This document shows, piece after piece, positions 1 to 6,360 of a stretch of DNA of 6,361 bases. The stretch's first letter is position 1; each line of letters opens with the position of its first letter. The notes under the pieces were generated by a model. That model saw only the letters and a program-made list of their open reading frames with translations, ran no database searches and was not told where the DNA came from. Position numbers and translations under genes: made by a program. This DNA is from an uncultured Verrucomicrobiota bacterium (GTDB lineage Bacteria; Verrucomicrobiota; Verrucomicrobiae; Opitutales; Opitutaceae), in NCBI GenBank assembly GCA_946482165.1, contig CAMLQS010000298.1:1-6361 (forward strand), given 5' to 3'.

Positions 1-419
1 TGCTTGAAGGGGCCGCCGGAGATGGCGCAGGCGCCCATGGCGATGCAGTATTTGGGCTCCGGCATCTGGTTCCAGAGGCGCACGACCTGCGGGGCCATCT
101 TCTTGGTGACGGTGCCCGAGACGATCATGAGGTCGGCCTGGCGGGGGGAGGGACGGAAAATCTCGGCGCCGAAGCGGGCGATGTCGAAGCGCGCGGTGGC
201 GGCGGCGATCATCTCGATGGCGCAGCAGGCGAGGCCGAATTGCAGGGGCCAGATGGAGTTGGCGCGGCCCCAGCCGTAGAGTTCCTCAAGGCAGGTGATG
301 AGGATGCCGCGGCGGCGCAGCTCCTCGCGTTCGGCGTCGGGGATGTTGCCGCAGGCGGGGAAGGGCGCGGGCGTGGCGGGGGGCGCACCCGCGGAAGAGG
401 TGAAGGCGGGGGCGTTCAT
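1..419 (-). CDS. nuoB: NADH-quinone oxidoreductase subunit B (NuoB), 3' end cut by window edge
   Basis: This is the peripheral-arm subunit of respiratory complex I that carries iron-sulfur cluster N2, the last electron carrier before quinone. The visible 139 residues start at the ATG at 419-417. A Pro/Ala-rich N-terminal tail of about 20 residues is followed by the NuoB core. C65 and C66 sit in [10 protein letters not shown] and C131 sits in GACAISGG; the 65-residue gap from C66 to C131 equals that in characterised NuoB proteins. The fourth ligand, normally in a PGCPPRP motif, and the C-terminus lie beyond base 1. The start codon overlaps the nuoA stop (ATGA, 419-416) and has no clear Shine-Dalgarno sequence, so translational coupling to nuoA is likely. 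Codons are strongly C-ending. The identification is firm; only completeness is unknown. Confidence 0.96.
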   Translation of the reverse strand, partial: MNAPAFTSSAGAPPATPAPFPACGNIPDAEREELRRRGILITCLEELYGWGRANSIWPLQFGLACCAIEMIAAATARFDIARFGAEIFRPSPRQADLMIVSGTVTKKMAPQVVRLWNQMPEPKYCIAMGACAISGGPFK

Positions 420-787
420 TGCCATTCGAGGTGGCCGCGGTGCCAGGCCCAGACGAGGCCTTCGACGAGCAGCAGGAGGAAGACGAGCACCGTCAGCAGC
501 GCGCCGACCGGCAGGGAGGTGAAGGCGACGGCGGCGGGCAGGAGGAAGAGCGCCTCGGCGTCGAAGATCAGAAAGATGATCGCGTAGAGATAATAGTGGG
601 CCTTGAACTGGATCCAGACGTCGCCCTCGGCGGGCAGGCCGCACTCGTAGGTCGAGTTTTTCACCGGGCCCGGCCGGGCGGGTTGGAAGGCCTTCGTCCA
701 GAGGCGCGCGACGCTAAGCAGGAGCAGCGGGAAGATCAGGGCGATCCCTCCGAACAGAGCTAGGAAACCGTAGGATGAAGAGCTCAT
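416..787 (-). CDS. nuoA: NADH-quinone oxidoreductase subunit A (NuoA)
   Basis: This is the small membrane subunit of complex I (ND3 homologue), which lies beside the quinone cavity and the proton-translocating arm. From the ATG at 787-785 the protein has 123 residues, the usual family size. Three membrane segments are seen at about residues 8-29, 65-86 and 95-115. The loop between the first two carries the conserved YECG (C49), matching the ND3 cysteine linked to the active/deactive transition. The second helix carries the conserved acidic pair in FDAEA (D76, E78). A TTG at 817 would add ten polar residues (RGGQRGRAQ type) unlike other NuoA N-termini, so the ATG is preferred. It is the first visible gene of the nuo operon and overlaps nuoB by four bases. 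The start lacks a good Shine-Dalgarno sequence. Confidence 0.95.
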   Translation of the reverse strand: MSSSSYGFLALFGGIALIFPLLLLSVARLWTKAFQPARPGPVKNSTYECGLPAEGDVWIQFKAHYYLYAIIFLIFDAEALFLLPAAVAFTSLPVGALLTVLVFLLLLVEGLVWAWHRGHLEWQ

Positions 788-1020
788 CTGGGCTCGACCA
801 CGCTGTCCGCCTCGCAAGCGAGCCGCAAAGATGAAGGCGGTGGCTGTATTGGCGAAAAGGCCTCATCCTTTGGCCGTAGGGGTGGCGGCATCGGGGCGCA
901 TTCGAGCAAGGGGATGATCCTTTTCCCGGGGAAATTTGAGTTTGCCAGCGCCTCGCGCCGCTCGGCACGCTGCCCTTTCACGTTGAGAGTTCAGAAGCCC
1001 TTTAACCAAAACACACAGCC
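788..1020. other. Divergent intergenic region between nuoA and pfp
   Basis: These 233 bases separate two divergently read operons and should hold both promoters, but I cannot assign a convincing -35/-10 pair to either. Visible structure includes a 12-base inverted repeat CTCGC-AA-GCGAG near 811-822 and a 13-base palindrome TTTCCC-G-GGGAAA at 922-934, which could be an operator. A TTGAGA at 983-988 resembles a -35 box, but no -10 box follows at normal spacing. The last 20 bases before pfp are A/C-rich and look unstructured. On the minus strand a 65-codon open frame (981-784, GTG start) ends in an ATGA overlap with the nuoA start. It uses codons such as CTA, ATA, AGG and TCA that are rare in the genes here, so I treat it as non-coding. 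Confidence 0.55.
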
Positions 1021-2280
1021 ATGTCCGAAGATCTCGTAGGTAACGTCCTGGTCGGCCAATCCGGCGGCCCCACCGCAGTCATCAACGCCTCCCTCGCGGG
1101 CGTGATCTCGGAGGCCCTCAATCATCCGGACATCGAAGAGATCTATGGTGCCCTTAACGGCGTGCTCGGCATCCTGAACGAGGACCTCATCGACCTCGCC
1201 GCAGAGAGCCAGCAGACGATCCGCGGCCTGAAGTTCACCCCGGGCGCCGCGCTCGGCACCTGCCGCTACAAGCTCAAGAAGCAGGCCGATTTCGACCGCG
1301 TGCTCGAGGTCTTCAAGGCGCACAACATCCGCTACTTCTTCTACGCCGGCGGCAACGATTCCCAAGACACCGCCGACAAGATCTCCAAGCTCGCGCAGGC
1401 CCAGGGCTACGCCCTCCGCGTGATCGGCATTCCGAAGACGATCGACAACGACCTGCCCGTCACCGACCACACCCCGGGCTACGGCTCCGTCATCAAGTAT
1501 ATCTCCACCACGATCCGCGAGATCGCCTGCGACAACGCCGCGATGGGCCAGCACGATCTCGTGCAAATCGTCGAGGTCATGGGCCGCAACGCCGGCTGGA
1601 TCGCCGCCGGCGCCTCTCTCGCCAAGCGCAAGGACCACCCGCACGACGCCCCGCACCTCATCTATCTCCCCGAGGTCGCGTTCAGCCCCGAGAAGTTCAC
1701 CGCCGACATCCAACGCGTCCTCAAGCGCGAGAAATACTGCCTCGTCGTCGTGGGCGAGGGCCTCGTCGACGCCGATGGCAACTACATCGCCGCCGACGAA
1801 AAGACCGACGCCTTCGGCCACGCCCAGCTCGGCGGCGCCGCCGACTACCTGCAGTCGCTCGTCGAGCAGAACCTGCCCGGCATCAAGTGCCGCACGGTGA
1901 AGTTCGGCATGGCCCAGCGCTGCGCCGCGCACGCCGGTTCCAAGGCCGACGCCGACGAGGCCTTCCTCGCCGGCCAGATGGCGGTCAAGGCCGCGATCCG
2001 CGGCGAGACCGACAAGATGGTCACGCTCCAGCGCGGCGACTCCGACCACTACACGGTCGAGACCGGCCTCGCTCCCCTCTCCGAGATTGCCAACGGCGTG
2101 AAGAAGCTCCCCCGCGAGTGGATCAACGAGGACGGCGTCTCGATGAACCACCAGTTCATCCGCTACGCGACCCCGCTCATCCAGGGCGAGACGCAGGTCG
2201 CCTTCGAGCACGGCCTCCCCCTCTTCGCCAAGCTCGACAAGGTCACCGTCGACAAGCAGCTCTCCGCCTACGAGACCTGA
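1021..2280 (+). CDS. pfp: Pyrophosphate-dependent 6-phosphofructokinase (PPi-PFK)
   Basis: This cytoplasmic enzyme (EC 2.7.1.90) catalyses PPi + fructose 6-phosphate to Pi + fructose 1,6-bisphosphate reversibly, so it serves both glycolysis and gluconeogenesis. The 419-residue protein is a single PFK domain of the roughly 400-420 residue non-allosteric class. It shows the N-terminal phosphate loop GQSGGPTAVINAS (12-24), GGNDS (110-114), PKTIDND (138-144, catalytic D142), MGRNAGW (187-193), LPE (216-218) and MAQR (297-300). D113 replaces the glycine of ATP-PFKs and K139 replaces the glycine before TIDND; both are the known determinants of PPi use. The ATG at 1021 is fixed by an in-frame TAA at 1003-1005 with no start codon between. 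There is no Shine-Dalgarno sequence. The gene is probably monocistronic, given its own strong terminator at 2332. C-ending codons suggest high expression. Confidence 0.95.
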   Translation: MSEDLVGNVLVGQSGGPTAVINASLAGVISEALNHPDIEEIYGALNGVLGILNEDLIDLAAESQQTIRGLKFTPGAALGTCRYKLKKQADFDRVLEVFKAHNIRYFFYAGGNDSQDTADKISKLAQAQGYALRVIGIPKTIDNDLPVTDHTPGYGSVIKYISTTIREIACDNAAMGQHDLVQIVEVMGRNAGWIAAGASLAKRKDHPHDAPHLIYLPEVAFSPEKFTADIQRVLKREKYCLVVVGEGLVDADGNYIAADEKTDAFGHAQLGGAADYLQSLVEQNLPGIKCRTVKFGMAQRCAAHAGSKADADEAFLAGQMAVKAAIRGETDKMVTLQRGDSDHYTVETGLAPLSEIANGVKKLPREWINEDGVSMNHQFIRYATPLIQGETQVAFEHGLPLFAKLDKVTVDKQLSAYET

Positions 2281-2331
2281 GCGGCTCGCATGGGCGCGAC
2301 GCGAAGCGGAACGCCTTTCGTTTCCTCTTTT

Positions 2332-2364
2332 AAAGCCGGTCGCTCTCGGGCGACCGGCTTTTTT
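2332..2364 (+). terminator. Rho-independent terminator of pfp
   Basis: A perfect 12-base stem is formed by AAAGCCGGTCGC (2332-2343) and GCGACCGGCTTT (2350-2361), closed by a six-base TCTCGG loop. It is followed directly by a T tract (2359-2364, partly in the stem). It begins 52 bases after the pfp stop. The opposite strand lacks an equivalent clean T run, so it should act on plus-strand transcription and isolate pfp from the transporter gene downstream. Confidence 0.93.
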
Positions 2365-2503
2365 GTCGCTCGGATTTCCCTTATGAGTCGCTTGCAATCG
2401 AGAATCGGCGAAACGGCTTCGCCGGGCCGCAACGCCCCCGGCGTCGTTTCGTAGCGGAAGCGCGGATCGCTCTCGGTCTCTTCGTTCTCCGCTCCCTTCG
2501 GCC
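2365..2503 (+). other. Leader region upstream of rarD with two overlapping hairpins
   Basis: This 139-base gap must hold the promoter of the next gene because a terminator precedes it. Two inverted repeats overlap: CGGCGAA (2406-2412) pairs with TTCGCCG (2418-2424), and CGCCGGG (2420-2426) pairs with CCCGGCG (2437-2443). They share bases 2420-2424 and cannot form together. A 23-codon frame (2383-2454, ATG to TAG) spans both; there is no sign that it is translated. TTGCAA at 2392-2397 could be a -35 box, but no matching -10 box is evident. The last 30 bases before the gene are pyrimidine-rich, without a Shine-Dalgarno sequence. Confidence 0.4.
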
Positions 2504-3424
2504 ATGTCCTCCCGCGGCTCCGCTCCCGATTCCCCGCGTGGCATCTGCTCCGCGCTCGGCGCGTATCTTTGCTGGGGCCTGTTTCCGCTTTTCTGGCGGC
2601 AACTCGCCTCGGTCGACGCGCTCGAGCTGATCGCGCACCGCCACGTGTGGTCGCTCGCGGCGGTCGCGCTTTTGCTTCCGCTGATCGGCGGCTCGCGCGA
2701 CCTCTTTGCCGCGTTTCGCCGGCCCGCGCTGCTCGGCGTGAGCTTCGTGGCCGGCGTGTTCCTGACGATCAACTGGCTCGTCTTCGTTTGGGGCGTCGCG
2801 CACGGACGCGTGATCGAGTGTTCGCTCGGATACTTCCTGCAACCGCTCGCGGCCGTGCTGGTGGGCCGCTTCGCGCTGCACGAACGGCTTTCGCGGATGC
2901 AGGCCCTCGCGCTCGCGGTGGCGGCGGGCGGCGTGGCCTTGTTGGTGTGGCGCACCGGGTCGGTCCCGTGGATCTCGCTCGGCATCGTCGCGAGCTGGGC
3001 GCCGTATTCGCTGTTGAAGAAACGCGCCGCGCTGCCGGCCCTGCCGGGCTTCGCGCTCGAGACCCTGCTGCTCGCGCCGTTGGCGCTCGGTTATCTGGGC
3101 TGGCTCGCGTGGCACGGGCGCGGCGCGCTCGGGCACGCGCCGGCCGGGGTCGAGGCGCTGGTGCTGGCGAGCGGGCTGGTGACGGCGGTGCCGCTGCTGC
3201 TTTTCGCGGACGGCGCGCGACGCCTGCGGCTGACCACGCTCGGGCTCTTGCAGTATATCGTGCCGACGATGCAGTTCCTCGTGGGCTGGGCGGTGTTTCA
3301 CGAGCCGCTGGCGCGCGACCGGCTCGCGGCGTTCGTGTTTATCTGGATCGGCCTCGCGATCTACGGCGTGGATCTGGCGCGGACGGCGGGCGGGCCAAAG
3401 CGAGCGGACTCGAGCGCGGCGTGA
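2504..3424 (+). CDS. rarD: RarD-type EamA (drug/metabolite superfamily) transporter
   Basis: This inner-membrane protein of 306 residues has about ten hydrophobic helices arranged as two EamA repeats. Long collinear matches to E. coli RarD are recognisable: IAHRHVWS (43-50), NWLVFVW (90-96), ECSLGYFLQPL (105-115), RMQ (131-133), LRLTTLGLLQYIVPT (241-255) and FVFIWIGLAI (277-286). RarD proteins are annotated as chloramphenicol-sensitivity or small-molecule permeases, but their physiological substrate is not established, so the symbol denotes subfamily and not a proven role. The ATG at 2504 gives a short polar N-terminus ahead of helix 1, which fits the family. No Shine-Dalgarno sequence is visible. 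The stop lies 52 bases before the start of the secreted protein gene, with no terminator between, so read-through is possible. Codons are more G-ending than in pfp. Confidence 0.92.
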   Translation: MSSRGSAPDSPRGICSALGAYLCWGLFPLFWRQLASVDALELIAHRHVWSLAAVALLLPLIGGSRDLFAAFRRPALLGVSFVAGVFLTINWLVFVWGVAHGRVIECSLGYFLQPLAAVLVGRFALHERLSRMQALALAVAAGGVALLVWRTGSVPWISLGIVASWAPYSLLKKRAALPALPGFALETLLLAPLALGYLGWLAWHGRGALGHAPAGVEALVLASGLVTAVPLLLFADGARRLRLTTLGLLQYIVPTMQFLVGWAVFHEPLARDRLAAFVFIWIGLAIYGVDLARTAGGPKRADSSAA

Positions 3425-3440
3425 TGCGGCGCGCCGTCCA

Positions 3441-3470
3441 TTGACGCGGAGGCGGCGGCCGGCGCAGGCT
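3441..3470 (+). promoter_or_regulatory. Candidate promoter of the secreted-protein gene (leaderless type)
   Basis: TTGACG (3441-3446) is a near-consensus -35 box. After 18 bases comes CAGGCT (3465-3470), which could act as a degenerate -10 box, and the ATG follows 6 bases later at 3477. If transcription starts 6-7 bases after the -10 box, the mRNA would begin at or next to the ATG. An alternative reading is that AGG (3466-3468) is a weak Shine-Dalgarno sequence. The match is by eye only. Confidence 0.35.
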
Positions 3471-3476
3471 GGCGCG

Positions 3477-4760
3477 ATGCGTTATCCGATGCGCGGCTGG
3501 CGTCTTGGCCTGATGTTCCTGTGTGTTTTCGCGAGCGCGGGCTCCGTGTTCGCGGTGGCGCGGCGGCCGAACGGCCCCGTGCCGTTTCCGGTGGAGGCGG
3601 GGCATCCTTACGCGGCGGCGTTCACCGCCTTTAACCGGCTCGCGCCGGAGGAACGCGACGCGGTGGTCTCGGCGAAGCCCGACGGGACGCTTGCTCCGCC
3701 GCTCGAGGCGGCGCGGAAAGAGATCGTGGATGCGATCAAGCTGGGGCGCGACGCGGCGCCGCAGTGGCGGGCCGAGCGAGATCCGCTGCTGCCCGGCTAC
3801 GATCCGGATTTCGTCAAGAGCCTGTCCTCGCTCGCGGCGGCGCGTCTTTTGGCCGCGGACCACGAAGGCGGCGCGGTGGCGGGCGATGCCGCGGCGCTGG
3901 ACGGGCTCGCGCTTTATCTGAGTGTGGGCCCGGGGCTTTCAACCGAGGACTGGTCTAGGCAGCAAGAGCTTGTCGCCGGATTGCTGGCGCGTCTGCAATC
4001 GCGCGCCGCGGATCGCTCTCCGGCCGAGACTGCGGCGCTGCTGGCGGAGTTGCGCGCCTTGCCGCCGCCGACCTCGTTCGCGGACATGGTTCGCGCGGAT
4101 CCGCTTTGGAAAATGCCGGGGACAAAGTTGCGCCGGGCGCTGGAACGCAAGGCACGGGCCATGGGTTTTAAGTCCGACCGCATCGACCCGGATGTGCTGC
4201 GCATGGCAGGTGTTTCGGTCGAAGGAGAGCGCGCCGCCGTTTCTTTCGAGATGCCCGCCGGGGCCTTCTGGTTGGCGCCGGGCCAAAATCGATACGGCGT
4301 GGCCTTGCTCGAGCTCGATGTGGAGGGCCGTCAGGCGCGGATTCTGTTCGAGGGGCGCGAGGCGGTGGTCGAACTCAAATCGAGGCGCATCGGGCTCTGG
4401 GACGACGTGGTGCTGGAAGGGGCGATAAAGGGCCTCGTCGAGGATTCGGACTTCATCGTGGCGCTTTTGTTGGAGGGCGGAAAAAGGGGCGGCTCTCTTT
4501 CGGCGCATCTGGCGCGCTTGGATGCGTTCGGTCGGGAGGTGGATGCGCTCACGAAAGATATCGCCGAGGGCGCGGTGGGGAAATTCGATCCGGAGGCGTT
4601 GGCCGAGCGGACGGCGCGGTTGCACGCCTTGGAGCCGTGGCCCGACTTCAAGGGCGAGGACTTCGTGAAAGGCATCCTCGACGCCCAGGCGCTGGGCGAG
4701 AAAACCGATGCCGAATGGCAAAAGACCGTGTCGATGCTGGAGCGGGCTGCGTCGGGGTGA
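3477..4760 (+). CDS. Secreted protein of unknown function
   Basis: I do not recognise a named family. From the ATG at 3477 the protein has 427 residues. Residues 1-26 form a signal peptide: basic MRYPMRGWR, a hydrophobic core, and a VFA cleavage site before VARR. The only cysteine (C16) lies inside the signal and no lipobox is present, so export by signal peptidase I to the periplasm or outside is inferred. Residues 40-240 look alpha-helical, with Ala/Leu/Arg-rich stretches and a Pro-rich hinge LPPPTSF (195-201). About 244-305 is beta-rich (VSVEGERAAVSFEMP, then VALLELDVEGRQARILFEG), and 310-425 is helical again. The helical part resembles, in style only, large secreted helical proteins common in Planctomycetota and Verrucomicrobiota. 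A TTG at 3441 in frame would add MTRRRRPAQAGA, spoiling the signal and overlapping the candidate -35 box, so it is rejected as the start. Confidence 0.8.
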   Translation: MRYPMRGWRLGLMFLCVFASAGSVFAVARRPNGPVPFPVEAGHPYAAAFTAFNRLAPEERDAVVSAKPDGTLAPPLEAARKEIVDAIKLGRDAAPQWRAERDPLLPGYDPDFVKSLSSLAAARLLAADHEGGAVAGDAAALDGLALYLSVGPGLSTEDWSRQQELVAGLLARLQSRAADRSPAETAALLAELRALPPPTSFADMVRADPLWKMPGTKLRRALERKARAMGFKSDRIDPDVLRMAGVSVEGERAAVSFEMPAGAFWLAPGQNRYGVALLELDVEGRQARILFEGREAVVELKSRRIGLWDDVVLEGAIKGLVEDSDFIVALLLEGGKRGGSLSAHLARLDAFGREVDALTKDIAEGAVGKFDPEALAERTARLHALEPWPDFKGEDFVKGILDAQALGEKTDAEWQKTVSMLERAASG

Positions 4761-4780
4761 CGCGCGCGGGCGGCGGGGCG

Positions 4781-4835
4781 GTGGCAGGGGCGTCGCGCCC
4801 ATGAACCGAACCCACGGGCGGGACGCCCGTGCCAC
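4781..4835. repeat. REP-like palindromic element (HGRDARAT type)
   Basis: This 55-base imperfect palindrome is centred on base 4808. Bases 4781-4803 pair with 4835-4813 at 20 of 23 positions, leaving a 9-base loop. Each arm can also fold alone: GGGCG-TCG-CGCCC (4788-4800) and ACGGGCG-GGA-CGCCCGT (4814-4830). It lies 20 bases after the stop of the secreted-protein gene and ends 49 bases before the GTG start of the MFS gene. Read in the plus frame of the MFS gene it encodes NRTHGRDARAT, a peptide string I associate with dispersed intergenic repeats mis-annotated as protein in Verrucomicrobiota and Planctomycetota. There is no T tract, so it is not a classical terminator, though it could protect a 3' mRNA end. 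Only one copy is present in the window. Confidence 0.75.
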
Positions 4836-4848
4836 GCCGAGGCGGAGA

Positions 4849-4877
4849 CTGGCGACCGGGCGGAGAGGCGTTAGGTT
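4849..4877 (+). promoter_or_regulatory. Weak candidate promoter of the MFS gene (leaderless type)
   Basis: TAGGTT (4872-4877) sits 7 bases before the GTG at 4885, the same layout as CAGGCT before the ATG at 3477. A poor -35 match, CTGGCG (4849-4854), lies 17 bases upstream. AGG (4873-4875), 9 bases from the GTG, could equally be a weak Shine-Dalgarno sequence. Either reading supports the GTG as the start. Confidence 0.25.
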
Positions 4878-4884
4878 CCTGCGC

Positions 4885-6360
4885 GTGGCCCCGACGAGCT
4901 CCGCGCCTTCCGATTCCTCCGCCGGCAAGCCGGTTCGCCGGGTGCTGCCGTGGCTGGTGGCGGCGGCGCTCTTCATGGAGCACCTCGACGCGACGGTGTT
5001 GAACACCGCGGTGCCGACGATGGCGCACGATCTCGGCGTGTCGCCGCTCAGCCTGAAGTCCGTGCTCTCGAGCTACACGCTGAGCCTGGCGGTTTTCATT
5101 CCCGCGAGCGGTTGGGCGGCGGATCGCTTTGGGACGAGGCGGGTGTTTCTCTGGGCGATCGGTTTGTTTCTCGCCGGTTCGTTGCTCTGCGCGGCGGCGA
5201 CCACTTCGGGGCTGCTCGTGGCGGCGCGCGTGCTGCAAGGCATGGGCGGGGCGATGATGGTGCCGGTGGGGCGGCTCGCGCTGGTGAGAAGTTACCCGCG
5301 TTCGCAGATGCTGGCGGTGACGAATTTCGTGGTGATCCCGGCGCTCCTCGGCCCCCTGCTCGGGCCGACGACGGGCGGCTTGATCGTCACGTGGTTTCAC
5401 TGGCGGGCGATTTTTCTGCTCAACCTGCCGATCGCGCTGGCGGGGCTCTGGATGACGCGGAGGCACATGCCGGATTTTCGCGACCAGGCGCCGGCGCCGA
5501 TGGATTTCGCGGGCTTCGTGCTCTTCGGCACGGGCATCGCGCTGCTGTCCTATGTGCTGGAGGTGTTTGGGGAGCATCGCGCGCCGCTTTCGTCGGTGGG
5601 CATGCTGCTCGCGGGCGCGGTGGTGTTGCTCCTCGCCTACGGGTGGCATGCGCGCGGCGTGGCGCGACCGCTGCTCGATCTGGCGCTGCTCAAGGCGCGG
5701 ACCTTTCGCGTGGCGGTGCTGGGCGGCTTCGTGACGCGGCTCGGCGTGGGCGCGTCGCCGTTTTTGCTGCCGCTGCTGTTTCAACTCGGGCTGGGTTACG
5801 CGCCCTGGCAGGCGGGTTTGCTGACGATGCCGCAGGCGCTGGCGGCGATCGGGATGAAGGTGTTGAGCCGGCGCCTGCTCGAGCGGTGGGGGCACCGGAA
5901 TCTGCTGATGGTGAACACGGTTTTGCTCGGCGGCATGTTGGCGAGCTACTCGATGGTGTCGCCGGGCGTGCCGACCGCGCTGCTTCTGGCGATGACGCTG
6001 ACGCAGGGATTCTTCTCCTCGCTCCAGTTCACCTGCATGAACTCGCTCGTTTACGCCGACGTGCCGGACGAGGCGGCGAGCCGGGCGGGGAGCATCGCGA
6101 GCACGGCGCAGCAGCTTTCGCTGAGCTTTGGCGTGGCGACGGGCTCGATGTTGGCGGCGTGGTTTGTCGGCGCGCAGTTGCACCCGCCGCCGGAGGTATT
6201 GGTGCCGGCGCTACACCGCGCGTATTTGACGGTGGGCGTGCTGACCGCGTTTTCGTCGTTCACCTTCTGGGGGCTGCGACCGCACGACGGGGACAACGTG
6301 AGCAACCGGCGCGCGCGGGAGACGCGAAGAATGCAGGATACGCCGGTGAGCGCGGGATGA
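4885..6360 (+). CDS. MFS transporter, DHA2 family, HsrA/EmrB-like
   Basis: This is a probable proton-coupled exporter of the inner membrane, 491 residues from the GTG at 4885. Family marks are LDATVLNTAVP in helix 1 (34-44, D35), motif A GWAADRFGTRR (76-86), RVLQGMGGA (115-123), motif C GPLLGPTTGG (156-165) and WRAIFLLNLPIA (173-184). Similarity to E. coli HsrA (YieO) is extended: SGWAADRFGTRR, PVGRLALVRSYPR, RLGVG and a C-terminal DGDN track matching blocks, and length is close (about 475). The substrate is unknown. The frame is open upstream to an ATG at 4708 inside the previous gene and an ATG at 4801 inside the REP-like element, but those extensions encode Arg/Gly-rich sequence with no family counterpart. 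The GTG start leaves a 20-residue polar tail before helix 1. The C-terminus is Arg-rich and the TGA is at 6358-6360. Confidence 0.9.
   Translation: MAPTSSAPSDSSAGKPVRRVLPWLVAAALFMEHLDATVLNTAVPTMAHDLGVSPLSLKSVLSSYTLSLAVFIPASGWAADRFGTRRVFLWAIGLFLAGSLLCAAATTSGLLVAARVLQGMGGAMMVPVGRLALVRSYPRSQMLAVTNFVVIPALLGPLLGPTTGGLIVTWFHWRAIFLLNLPIALAGLWMTRRHMPDFRDQAPAPMDFAGFVLFGTGIALLSYVLEVFGEHRAPLSSVGMLLAGAVVLLLAYGWHARGVARPLLDLALLKARTFRVAVLGGFVTRLGVGASPFLLPLLFQLGLGYAPWQAGLLTMPQALAAIGMKVLSRRLLERWGHRNLLMVNTVLLGGMLASYSMVSPGVPTALLLAMTLTQGFFSSLQFTCMNSLVYADVPDEAASRAGSIASTAQQLSLSFGVATGSMLAAWFVGAQLHPPPEVLVPALHRAYLTVGVLTAFSSFTFWGLRPHDGDNVSNRRARETRRMQDTPVSAG

Noticed and set aside
788..817. TTG start extending NuoA by ten residues
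   Set aside because: The added residues are polar and basic and have no counterpart in NuoA; the ATG at 787 gives the usual length of 123.
2383..2454. 23-codon ATG-to-TAG frame as a leader peptide gene
   Set aside because: It has no ribosome binding site, no regulatory codon run and no evidence of conservation; such frames are expected by chance.
991..2985. 664-codon open frame on the minus strand across pfp
   Set aside because: It is the antisense shadow of pfp, whose full PFK motifs are on the plus strand. C-ending codons in GC-rich DNA suppress stops in the opposite frame, and its translation is a low-complexity Glu/Val/Leu/Gly/Ala series with no domain.
3441..3476. TTG start extending the secreted protein by 12 residues
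   Set aside because: It would place an Arg-rich stretch before the signal peptide, and it coincides with a TTGACG -35-like box. The ATG at 3477 gives a standard signal peptide.
4781..4835. The palindrome as an intrinsic terminator of the secreted-protein gene
   Set aside because: The stem is strong but no T tract follows either hairpin, so it does not fit the intrinsic terminator pattern seen after pfp.
3939..5006. 355-codon minus-strand frame spanning the secreted-protein gene, the repeat and the MFS start
   Set aside because: It crosses two real genes and a palindromic repeat and is Arg/Pro-rich, without a recognisable domain; it is a shadow frame.
4648..6183. 511-codon open frame on the minus strand across the MFS gene
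   Set aside because: Its translation is dominated by Arg, His, Gln and Pro, typical of an antisense frame of a GC-rich membrane protein gene. The plus-strand MFS motifs explain the region.
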